Origin: an uncultured Anaeromusa sp.
GTDB lineage: Bacteria; Bacillota; Negativicutes; Anaeromusales; Anaeromusaceae
Direction: 5' to 3'
Assembly (NCBI RefSeq): GCF_963676855.1
Contig: NZ_OY781460.1
Span: 2,716,501 to 2,780,500 of the forward strand
Length of the DNA stretch: 64,000 bases
A model generated the notes under the pieces. The model was given only the letters and a program-made list of their open reading frames with translations. It did not search any database and was not told the origin of the DNA. A program made the position numbers and the translations under genes. Shown here piece by piece: positions 43,745 to 51,847 of the stretch. Each line of letters starts with the position of its first letter. Positions within the stretch are counted from its first letter, which is position 1.

Positions 43745-43830
43745 TGGTGCGGTAGAATGGATTTGAACCATCACGAGGTTGCCCCCGCCAGCCCCTCAAG
43801 CTGGTGCGTCTGCCATTCCGCCACTACCGC
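43745..43830 (-). tRNA. tRNA-Leu (GAG), second gene
   Basis: 86 nt with CCA and anticodon loop TTGAGGG. It differs from the gene at 42349 in the variable arm and T stem (GATGG/CCATT), so it is a diverged paralogue. Confidence 0.94.
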
Positions 43831-43843
43831 ATAGAGTATCAAT

Positions 43844-43930
43844 TGGTGCGGTCGAGAGGACTTGAACCTCCATGAAGTTGCCTTCACTAGATCCTGAGTC
43901 TAGCGCGTCTGCCAATTCCGCCACGACCGC
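43844..43930 (-). tRNA. tRNA-Leu (CAG), copy 3
   Basis: 87 nt with CCA, identical to the other two CAG copies. It leads the second cluster. Confidence 0.95.
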
Positions 43931-43949
43931 ATACATTGAGAACGTCCCT

Positions 43950-43979
43950 ACTTTATCATAACAACTAATCTTCTGTCAA
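43950..43979 (-). promoter_or_regulatory. Promoter of the second tRNA-Leu cluster
   Basis: TTGACA, 18 bp, TAAAGT on the minus strand, 20 nt before the tRNA. Confidence 0.65.
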
Positions 43980-43991
43980 CAGACTAGGATG

Positions 43992-45599
43992 TTAGCGCGC
44001 TAACCAACCCCACTCCCACGCATTCCATAAATTTCCTTCCACCGGATTAGGCTTAAAACCGTTTAGCCCCGTCTTGCTCGCATCCAGCTGACACCGAAAA
44101 TAAAGAGGTATTACAGGCACATCGGTGGCCATCAATGCTCCAATCTGCTTATAAATTTCTTTGCGCACCGCCATATCTGGAGTCGTTGCTCCTTGTAGCG
44201 TTAAGGCGTCAATTTGCGGATTGCGCCAGCCGGCAACATTAAGACCGCTCTGTCCTACAAAACGCGAATGCCAGTACAAGCGATTATCAGGATCCACGCC
44301 ACGCACCCAGGCAAAAAACGCCGCCGCAAACGGACGTTGCCGATACGTCTGTTCAAAGGTCTTCGCATCAACTACCTGTAGCTGCACCGAAACGCCCAGT
44401 TCCTTCCATTGCTGCACAATCGCTTGCGCTACCAATTCCCGCTGCTTGTTGCCGCTAGGCACCGTCAGGGCGAAGGCCAATGGCTTCCCTTCTTTTTGCA
44501 ACATATTCCCGTTTTGGGCCAGCCACCCAGCCTGCGCCAGCAGCTCCTTGGCTGTTTTCAAATCTCGAGAAGGTATTCCTTCATTTACATAGGCCCATGA
44601 AACTGCTGGCTGGTCCGCCCAGGCAGCAACACCAGTCCCTTTCAAAACCTGCTGCGCCAGCAGGTTGCGATCAAGTCCCAGCGCTAACGCTTGCCGAACT
44701 CGAAGGTCTTTAAAAAGCGGGTGATCCATATTAAAGGTAATTTGCTCCCAGATAGGTCCAGGCGTAGCAAAGACCTGAAAATTAGTCTGGCTGCGCATCT
44801 GATCGTACGCTTGGTTCCCAAAATGCGGCGCTATATCCACTTCGCCGGACTTGGCCTGCGCGATAAGCAACGTTTCATCCGGCACAATTTTATAAAAAAT
44901 CGTGTCTATCTTAGGTTTGCCGCGAAAATAACGTTCATTGGCTGTAAAGACAAGACCATCCGCCATCCGCCATTCCTGCAAGCGAAACGGCCCCGTACCG
45001 ATCGGGTTTCTTTGAAAAGACCCTTTATTAGGATCAACCCCAGCTAAAAGATGTTTCGGAAGTATAGTTTTAAACAAGCTTATCCAGCCTGGATATATCT
45101 CTCGAAATTTCACCACCACCGTATAGGGATCCGGCGTCTCCACGGTTCGTATGCGCTCATACCCGTCTCTGGATACGGCCTGGGTTTTGGAGCTCATGAC
45201 ATATTCCCAGGTAAAACGAACATCTTCCGCCGTAAACGGTGCCCCATCATGCCAGGTTACACCTGTACGCAACTGATAGCGAACCGTTAACCCATCTGGG
45301 CTCACTGTCGGCAATTCCCTCGCCAAGTCCGGCTGCAATACACCATCCGGCTGACTAACGACTAAGCCACTAAACAGCAGTCTTGACATTTCATGAACCG
45401 AAACCGCATCAGAAAGATACGGATTTAACAGCGCCGGTTCATGCAAACTAGCATAAACCACCTGTCCTCCAGTTCGAGTGGAAGCAGGCGCAGCAACACC
45501 TTCTGTTTTCTCTGAATTCTGCCCAAATGAACAGCCTCCAACCAACAGCAATCCGCCCAAAATCAAAGCCATCACCCATATTTGGCCGCATCTCCGCAC
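43992..45599 (-). CDS. Peptide/nickel-type ABC transporter substrate-binding lipoprotein
   Basis: The 535-residue protein has a lipoprotein signal (MALILGGLLLVGGC, acylated Cys23) and the family-5 solute-binding fold. Visible segments are AREL...VRYQLRTGVTWHDGAPFTAEDVRFTWEY, RNPIGTGPFRLQEW and DLRVRQALALGLDR. It starts at GTG 45599 after GGAG. No permease or ATPase genes are nearby, so it is an orphan binding protein here. The ligand is unknown. Confidence 0.9.
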   Translation of the reverse strand: MRRCGQIWVMALILGGLLLVGGCSFGQNSEKTEGVAAPASTRTGGQVVYASLHEPALLNPYLSDAVSVHEMSRLLFSGLVVSQPDGVLQPDLARELPTVSPDGLTVRYQLRTGVTWHDGAPFTAEDVRFTWEYVMSSKTQAVSRDGYERIRTVETPDPYTVVVKFREIYPGWISLFKTILPKHLLAGVDPNKGSFQRNPIGTGPFRLQEWRMADGLVFTANERYFRGKPKIDTIFYKIVPDETLLIAQAKSGEVDIAPHFGNQAYDQMRSQTNFQVFATPGPIWEQITFNMDHPLFKDLRVRQALALGLDRNLLAQQVLKGTGVAAWADQPAVSWAYVNEGIPSRDLKTAKELLAQAGWLAQNGNMLQKEGKPLAFALTVPSGNKQRELVAQAIVQQWKELGVSVQLQVVDAKTFEQTYRQRPFAAAFFAWVRGVDPDNRLYWHSRFVGQSGLNVAGWRNPQIDALTLQGATTPDMAVRKEIYKQIGALMATDVPVIPLYFRCQLDASKTGLNGFKPNPVEGNLWNAWEWGWLAR

Positions 45600-45612
45600 C
45601 TCAATTCACTCC

Positions 45613-46233
45613 TTACCCCTTGTTCCCATATAGCTGCCTATATCGTTCCCTGCCGCTCAACACCCGTTCCACATATTCGCGGGTTTCACCGTAAGGAATG
45701 GCCTTTACGTCTTGAAAGGAAAAATTCCATCCATAGGTTCTCATCCATTGACGTACTGTCCCCCGCCCTCCATTATAGGCCGCCAGCATCAACACTTCAT
45801 TTCCTTGAAACTCTTGTTTCAGAGAAGCCAGATACCAAGTACCAAAACGAATATTTGTTTCCGGCTCGTTTAAATGCTCTTCAAAAAAAGCGTCTTCTCC
45901 TATATTGTGGGCAACCCATTGAGCCGTCTCTGGCATCATCTGCATCAGTCCGCGAGCGCCTTGGTTGGATACGGCCTGTGGCTTAAATTTACTTTCCGCT
46001 TGAATCACCGCCGCAACAAGCATAGGGTCTAGTTCCCTGCTGGCCGCATAGGTTTCAACCAAAGGCCGATAAGGAAACGGGAAACGATAGTTTTCTTCAA
46101 ACCATACACTGCGATAGCCTCCATATACGACTAGAACAAGCAAAAAGAGACACGCAACGCTTCTCATACGGCTGCCATCCCGTCGAACACTTCTTACAGC
46201 CGCTCGCGTATACATCAAACTACTTCTACTCAT
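45613..46233 (-). CDS. Lytic transglycosylase (SLT domain)
   Basis: The 206-residue protein has an N-terminal signal anchor (VACLFLLVLVVYGGY) and an SLT domain with catalytic Glu in IQAESKFKPQAVS, plus ARGLMQMMPETAQW and AAYNGGRGTV. It cuts peptidoglycan glycan strands outside the membrane. It overlaps coaE by 8 nt, the usual Firmicute pairing after polA-mutM-coaE. Confidence 0.93.
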   Translation of the reverse strand: MSRSSLMYTRAAVRSVRRDGSRMRSVACLFLLVLVVYGGYRSVWFEENYRFPFPYRPLVETYAASRELDPMLVAAVIQAESKFKPQAVSNQGARGLMQMMPETAQWVAHNIGEDAFFEEHLNEPETNIRFGTWYLASLKQEFQGNEVLMLAAYNGGRGTVRQWMRTYGWNFSFQDVKAIPYGETREYVERVLSGRERYRQLYGNKG

Positions 46234-46867
46234 GTGGCCGCCTTTCCAAGAATACTGCGCGTTGGGGAAGTACCCCTTGCAGCACGCGCATCCATTGCTC
46301 TTTCACTTGTAAAAGGGTCGCTTCTTCAGTACCATTATTATCAATGCAGACATCTGCCTGCGCCGCTTTCTCACTCAAATCCCCTTGCAGGGATATTCTA
46401 TGCTTTCCTTCATCTGCAGTCATACCATCCCTAGCGCATAGGCGCTCGAGCTGCACTTTCTCGGCAACAAAAACAACCCATACCTCATCCATCCGAACCT
46501 GCCAGCCCGTCTCAAATAACAGTGGCACGTCAAATACCACGGCAAGTTCTCCTTTGGCAGCTGCCGCCTGTGCCTCCTCTGCAGCTCGCGCTAAAATACG
46601 CGGGTGCAGGATGTTCTCCAGTTTTTTTCTTGCTGAATCGTCAGCAAAAACGATAGCTCCCAGTTTGCGGCGGTCAAACTCCCCCGAAGGAAGAATAATG
46701 CCAGCTCCGAAAGCAGTCGCTACCGCTCGATAGCCAGGAGTCCCCGGCTTTACCACTTCACGAGCCAAATGATCGGCGTCGATAATGGTCGCCCCCATCT
46801 TTTTTAGCAAAGAGGCAACAAAACTCTTACCGCTGCCAATTCCTCCTGTCAGACCAATCCATTTCAT
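46226..46867 (-). CDS. coaE: Dephospho-CoA kinase
   Basis: The 213-residue P-loop kinase makes CoA. It has IGLTGGIGSGKSFVAS, IIDADHLAREVV and VVFDVPLLFETGW. ATG 46867 is chosen; TTG 46873 would suit the ribosome-binding site spacing better. It follows mutM directly. Confidence 0.94.
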   Translation of the reverse strand: MKWIGLTGGIGSGKSFVASLLKKMGATIIDADHLAREVVKPGTPGYRAVATAFGAGIILPSGEFDRRKLGAIVFADDSARKKLENILHPRILARAAEEAQAAAAKGELAVVFDVPLLFETGWQVRMDEVWVVFVAEKVQLERLCARDGMTADEGKHRISLQGDLSEKAAQADVCIDNNGTEEATLLQVKEQWMRVLQGVLPQRAVFLERRPHE

Positions 46868-46875
46868 AACCAACT

Positions 46876-47712
46876 CTACTCTCCCTTGTACGGTTGGCAG
46901 CTAGAACACCAATGCGTCCCTCTACCTGCGACCGCTGCGCGCGATATGGCTTGACCGCACTGCAAACACGGCTCGCCGCCGCGCCCATATACGCAAAGAA
47001 GCCTCTGATTTCCCCCGCTACGCCCCAAGCCGTCACGATAATCCCGAATGCTTGTGCCGCCATGAGCAATCCCTTGCTTTAGCACCTTGCGAATAGCCTG
47101 ATGCAATTTTTCCGTCTCCTCCTTAGTGAGGGACGCTGCTGTCCGCAGCGGATTCACACCAGCTAAAAACAAGCTTTCATCTACATAAATATTTCCCAAA
47201 CCGGCAACTACATCCTGACGCAGCAAAAAGCTTTTAATGCGACTGCGGCTTTTTTGCAGGCGTTCTTGCAGATAGGCCACACTAAAATTTTCTTCGAAAG
47301 GCTCCGGCCCCAAACTGCTCAAGCCAGGTAAAGAGGATACTTCCGTTTTGGAAACCAAGTGAAACGTACCAAAGGTACGCACATCATGATATAGCAATTG
47401 CGAGCCATCGTCCAGTACAAAACGCATTCGATCATGTAACCGCCGCTCTGTCGCTTCAAAAGCCGCCCTATATTCTAAACGTCCAGTCATCCGCAAATGG
47501 ATAACCAAAACATCTGCCTCCATTTCCAGCAGCAAATATTTCCCCCGACGCCGCAGGCGTTGCACTTGCCGTCCTTCTATACGCTGAACAAACTCCGCCG
47601 CTGGAGTCTTGATTAGTCGCGACAACCAAACATCGCAATGCTCAATCCGCCGCCCGACCAGTAATGGCCCCAAGGTACGACAGATTGTTTCCACTTCCGG
47701 CAACTCCGGCAT
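46876..47712 (-). CDS. mutM: Formamidopyrimidine-DNA glycosylase
   Basis: The 278-residue enzyme removes oxidised purines. It has the N-terminal PELPEVETICRTL (P2 nucleophile, E3), GLGNIYVDESLFLAGVNP, and a C-terminal zinc finger CLQCG...WCSSCQ. It lies directly after polA, a common DNA-repair pairing. Confidence 0.96.
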   Translation of the reverse strand: MPELPEVETICRTLGPLLVGRRIEHCDVWLSRLIKTPAAEFVQRIEGRQVQRLRRRGKYLLLEMEADVLVIHLRMTGRLEYRAAFEATERRLHDRMRFVLDDGSQLLYHDVRTFGTFHLVSKTEVSSLPGLSSLGPEPFEENFSVAYLQERLQKSRSRIKSFLLRQDVVAGLGNIYVDESLFLAGVNPLRTAASLTKEETEKLHQAIRKVLKQGIAHGGTSIRDYRDGLGRSGGNQRLLCVYGRGGEPCLQCGQAISRAAVAGRGTHWCSSCQPYKGE

Positions 47713-47733
47713 TTCTTAGCCCCGCCTTCCAAC

Positions 47734-50313
47734 TCATTTGGCCTGTGCCCAGTTAACGCCACAATGCACGTCCACAAGTAAAGGAACCTGCAAACAAACG
47801 GCTTGCTCCATTTTTTCCTTGACGAGCGCCGCTACCAATCCCCGCTCCTCTTCCGTCACTTCCAGCACCAACTCATCATGCACTTGCAACAACAACCGCG
47901 ATTGCAGTTGTTGTTCCTGCAACGCCTCAAAAACAAGCAACATGGCTTTTTTGATAATATCCGCCGCAGTCCCCTGTATAGGCGTATTCATGGCTGTGCG
48001 TTCCGCAAAAGAGCGCTGATTGAAGTTACGACTGTTGATATCCGTCAAATAACGTCGGCGCCCCAGCATAGTTTCCGCATAGCCGTCCTTACGGGCCTGG
48101 GCTACAGCATTCTCCATAAATGTCTTCACTTTGGGATAGCGAGCAAAATAGCCTTCAATATATACGGCAGCTTCATTACGGCTCACTCCCAAATCCCTCG
48201 CCAAACCGTAATCGCTGATGCCATAGACAATGCCAAAGTTTACCGCCTTGGCCCTCCGGCGCAGTTCCGGCGTCACAGCATCAATAGCTACGCCAAATAC
48301 CTCCGCCGCCGTCCGGGCATGAATGTCTTGGTTCTTTAAAAATGCATCAATAAACGATTCATCGCCAGACATATGCGCTAACACCCGTAATTCAATCTGC
48401 GAATAGTCTGCCGACATCAGCCAATCATAGCCTTCCCCAGGCACAAACAATTCTCGGATACGCCGGCCGGTTTCCGTCCGCACCGGAATATTCTGCAGAT
48501 TCGGCTCCGAACTGCTCAGCCTCCCTGTCGAAGTCACCATTTGGTTAAAATGCGTATACACACGATTATTTTGACGATTAATTAACGCTGCCAAACCTTC
48601 CAAATAGGTGCTTTTCAGTTTACTCAGCATGCGATATTCCAGCAGTTGATCCACTACGGCATGATGACCACTTAATTTTTCCAATACTTCCGCATCCGTG
48701 GAGTACCCTGTTTTCGTTTTTTTCTGCACTGGCAAACCTAATTTTTCAAACAATACTACGCCCAGTTGTTTAGTGGAATTAACGTTAAACTCTTCACCCG
48801 CCGCAGCGTGAATCCCTGTCAACAGTTCATTTATCCGCTGTCCCAGTTCTTCATTCACCGCTTGCAGGTGAATGAAATCCACTGCAATGCCCTGGGCTTC
48901 CACGACCGCCAAAATTCCCAACAGCGGAAGTTCCAACGAAAAATACAATTCACGCATATACTGGTCGTCTAACTGTTTCTCCAACACAGGTCGTAATTCC
49001 AACAACGCTTTTGCACTGTAAGCGGCTGCATCCTCTTTGGGCAGTGACGTCAACGACTCTTCCCTCCCCAAATAGCGCAGGCAAATGGAAGAAAATGCGG
49101 CCTCTCCTTGGGTTGCATCCAGCAAATAGGCTGCCAATGCCGTATCGAAAGCAACAGAAAACTTTGCCTGTCGCTCTTGCAGCAACCACCGCACCAACCG
49201 CTTCACATCATGTCCAGTTACATTTTTCTTTTTAACCAATTCCGTCAGCAATGCATCCCAGGTTTCACATTCCGCGGCAAACCAGCAAACTTCAGAGCCG
49301 TTTGACAATACCAAGCCGCTTAAACGCAGCTCGTCCCAAAGAGGCCAGACCGCCACCGCTTGCTCCTGCACCAGCCAGACAAGCGCCGCTTGCTCTTTCT
49401 GCCACTGCAAGGGCGCAAGTTTTTGCTCCGCCGGATTAGGAATATCGGTTTCCGTCACAGTAAGCCGCGCCAGTAGGGAGCGAAAATCCATCTGTGTAAA
49501 AAAGGACGCTAAGGCCGCTCCTGCCTCCGGTTTGCTTTGACGCCACTCTTCCTCCAGCGGCATATCACGGACAATGGTTGCCAACTTCTTCGATAAAAGC
49601 GCTAAATCTGCATTAGCTACCAAGGCCTCTCTTGTTTTATTCCCCTTCACCTGCGCCGCTTGCGCCAAAACTTCTTCTAACGTACCAAATTGGGCCAGCA
49701 GCTTAGCGGCTGTCTTTTCTCCAATACCAGGCACCCCGGGAATATTGTCCGAGGCATCTCCCATCAACCCTTTTAAGTCAATCAGCCGCAGTGGCTCCAT
49801 GCCATACACTTCTTGCACTTTAGCTTCATCGTATACATCCATTTCGCTGATTCCTTTGCGCGTCAGCAGCACCTTGACCGACGGTTCCACCAATTGCAGC
49901 GCATCCCGGTCCCCGGTAACAATCAATACCTCTAGTCCTTCTTGGGCCGCATCGCAGGAAACTTTCCCAATAATGTCGTCGGCTTCATATCCTTCTTGTT
50001 CTAAAACAGCCGCACCAAAAGCTGCCGCCAGCTCCCGCACCCGCGGAAACTGTTCCACCAGTTCTACCGGCGTCGCTTTACGGTGAGCCTTATAATCCCC
50101 ATATACTTCATTTCGGAAAGTATGCTTGCCTTTGTCAAAAGCCACCACTAACTGTTGCGGCTGCCATTCTCCCAAAAGGCGCAACAGCATGGTCGACAAC
50201 CCATATACTGCGTTCGTATAGCGCCCTGAGGCATCCGTCAGAAGCGGCAGCGCGTAGAAAGCTCGATAGGTCAAGCTGCTTCCGTCAATAATCATGCAAA
50301 TTGGCTTCGCCAT
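47734..50313 (-). CDS. polA: DNA polymerase I
   Basis: The 859-residue enzyme has an N-terminal 5'-3' nuclease (residues about 1-290; DGSSLTYRAFYALP, GVPGIGEKTAAKLL). A central domain follows in which the 3'-5' exonuclease DxE motif is absent (WLVQEQAVAVWP at its place). The polymerase domain is complete (DYSQIELRVLAHMSGD, NTPIQGTAADIIKKAM, LLQVHDELVLEV). Proofreading is therefore probably lost, as in Bacillus PolA. Confidence 0.96.
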   Translation of the reverse strand: MAKPICMIIDGSSLTYRAFYALPLLTDASGRYTNAVYGLSTMLLRLLGEWQPQQLVVAFDKGKHTFRNEVYGDYKAHRKATPVELVEQFPRVRELAAAFGAAVLEQEGYEADDIIGKVSCDAAQEGLEVLIVTGDRDALQLVEPSVKVLLTRKGISEMDVYDEAKVQEVYGMEPLRLIDLKGLMGDASDNIPGVPGIGEKTAAKLLAQFGTLEEVLAQAAQVKGNKTREALVANADLALLSKKLATIVRDMPLEEEWRQSKPEAGAALASFFTQMDFRSLLARLTVTETDIPNPAEQKLAPLQWQKEQAALVWLVQEQAVAVWPLWDELRLSGLVLSNGSEVCWFAAECETWDALLTELVKKKNVTGHDVKRLVRWLLQERQAKFSVAFDTALAAYLLDATQGEAAFSSICLRYLGREESLTSLPKEDAAAYSAKALLELRPVLEKQLDDQYMRELYFSLELPLLGILAVVEAQGIAVDFIHLQAVNEELGQRINELLTGIHAAAGEEFNVNSTKQLGVVLFEKLGLPVQKKTKTGYSTDAEVLEKLSGHHAVVDQLLEYRMLSKLKSTYLEGLAALINRQNNRVYTHFNQMVTSTGRLSSSEPNLQNIPVRTETGRRIRELFVPGEGYDWLMSADYSQIELRVLAHMSGDESFIDAFLKNQDIHARTAAEVFGVAIDAVTPELRRRAKAVNFGIVYGISDYGLARDLGVSRNEAAVYIEGYFARYPKVKTFMENAVAQARKDGYAETMLGRRRYLTDINSRNFNQRSFAERTAMNTPIQGTAADIIKKAMLLVFEALQEQQLQSRLLLQVHDELVLEVTEEERGLVAALVKEKMEQAVCLQVPLLVDVHCGVNWAQAK

Positions 50314-50420
50314 GTTTTCACTTCACTTTCTTTTGCTTAACTTTATATATATTGGCCACGCAAACAAGAAAACCTTTCCGGCCTCCGATTTTTTTTGCAT
50401 ATCTTCTTTTAAAGCAACAC

Positions 50421-50449
50421 TTGCTTTTTTGCAAGCACCATGCTAATAT
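50421..50449 (+). promoter_or_regulatory. Possible rpsT promoter
   Basis: TTGCTT, 17 bp, TAATAT on the plus strand, 35 nt before the rpsT start. Confidence 0.5.
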
Positions 50450-50484
50450 ATTTTAAGTAATATGGTCATAAGGAGGTGAACGAC

Positions 50485-50745
50485 TTGCCGAATATTAAAT
50501 CCTCTGTACGTAGTGTAAAAACGGACGCAGAACGTCGTGCGAAAAACTTCGCTGTTAGATCGACGGTCAAAACCGCGACCCGCAAGACGTTGGAAGCCAT
50601 CAACGGCAAACAGGCGGATGAGGCGAAAACCCTTCTGACCACTGCTGTTAGTACCATCGATAAGGCTGCCAAGAAAGGCGTCATCCATAAAAATGCCGCT
50701 GCTCGGAAAAAATCTCGTCTGATGAAAAAATTGAACGCAATGTAA
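50485..50745 (+). CDS. rpsT: Ribosomal protein S20
   Basis: The 86-residue basic helical protein starts PNIKSSVRSVKTDAERR after an initiator TTG at 50485, with AAGGAGG 8 nt upstream. A GTG at 50476 is part of that site. A TTG start is common in rpsT, where it helps autoregulation. It is the only plus-strand gene between 41,488 and 58,923. Confidence 0.95.
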   Translation: MPNIKSSVRSVKTDAERRAKNFAVRSTVKTATRKTLEAINGKQADEAKTLLTTAVSTIDKAAKKGVIHKNAAARKKSRLMKKLNAM

Positions 50746-50752
50746 TTTTTGC

Positions 50753-50808
50753 GGCAGACAAAAAAAGTGATGGAGAAGCTTGCTTCTCCATCACTTTTTT
50801 TGTCTGCC
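50753..50808. terminator. Bidirectional terminator of rpsT and holA
   Basis: A perfect 27-bp inverted repeat (50753-50779 and 50782-50808) with A-tract and T-tract on both sides. It terminates convergent rpsT and holA transcripts and contains the last holA codons. Confidence 0.92.
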
Positions 50809-51813
50809 TTTTTCACACCACAAAATAACCAACTTTTCCAATTCTCCTTGCAGCAGCCTGGTCCCCGATTTGATGCCGCCTTCCAGCCGTGCCAATTCTT
50901 GCAGCAAATAACGTAACAATTCAGGCAAGACATCTCCCCTCTGCCGCAGCAGCTTTTCCGCTACATAAGGATGCACTTTCAGTTCTTTAGCCATCTCTTG
51001 CTTGCCGCCTTGAACATCCAGACTTTGCAGCTGCAACCGCAGTTGCCGCGCTAATAGCGGGATCAGCATAAATGCCGCATTCGAACTGCGGCAAGCCTCT
51101 TCCAACAACGACAATGCCCGAGCACACTGACCTGCTGCAATAGCATCCAACAAAGCAAAGGAAGAGGCTTCCGGCGTCGCCGCCAGCATAGTCTGCACAT
51201 CTGTCAGCGAAATCCGTTTACGCCCTTGCGTGTACAGCAACACTTTTTCAGCCTCCTGCTCCAGCCAGCCAGGCGCCAATTGTTGGGATGAGCTGAATAA
51301 AGAAGCCAACCAAGCGGAAGCATCTCTTTCTAAAGTCCTGCCTGCTTTTTGCAGATATTGAGCAAACCACGCCTCCGCTTCCCAGGGGCGCAGCAGCGCA
51401 CAAGCAGCCTCTACGCCACCGACCTGCAACAATGCCTTATAAAAACGAGTTCTCTTATCCAGCTTGGTCGCAGTCAACAGTAGTCCAGCGTATTCCGGCC
51501 AAGGCGCCACCGTCTCGGAGGCAGCGGCAATTTCTTCGGCCCCTGCCTCCCCTAGCCAAGGACAGCCATGCCACCACAGCCACTTTCGCTCACCCCAAAA
51601 AGGAAATTCCTGCAGCCAAAATCGAAATTCCTCTATATCCCACTTGCCGGATACCTTCAACATCTGCCCAGCCGCCGCCTGTTCTTCCGAAACCAACAGC
51701 CCTGCCAGTTGCTGCCCGCTCCTGCGCACCTCTGCCGCATCTTCGCCGTGGAGTACATAAATGGAATGCATCGTTCCTTTACGCGCATCCCTCATTAATT
51801 CTTCACAAGTCAT
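50791..51813 (-). CDS. holA: DNA polymerase III delta subunit
   Basis: The 340-residue clamp-loader subunit has IYVLHGEDAAEVRRSGQQLAG near its start and the late VHPYVAEKLLRQRG...LLRYLLQELARLEGGIKSG segment. The start ATG 51813 follows GAGGCG; the frame to 51897 overlaps comEC. It sits between comEC and rpsT, the typical Firmicute order. Confidence 0.9.
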   Translation of the reverse strand: MTCEELMRDARKGTMHSIYVLHGEDAAEVRRSGQQLAGLLVSEEQAAAGQMLKVSGKWDIEEFRFWLQEFPFWGERKWLWWHGCPWLGEAGAEEIAAASETVAPWPEYAGLLLTATKLDKRTRFYKALLQVGGVEAACALLRPWEAEAWFAQYLQKAGRTLERDASAWLASLFSSSQQLAPGWLEQEAEKVLLYTQGRKRISLTDVQTMLAATPEASSFALLDAIAAGQCARALSLLEEACRSSNAAFMLIPLLARQLRLQLQSLDVQGGKQEMAKELKVHPYVAEKLLRQRGDVLPELLRYLLQELARLEGGIKSGTRLLQGELEKLVILWCEKGRQKK

Positions 51814-51847
51814 ACTTACGCCTCGTTTCAGAGTATATTCCGCTGAT

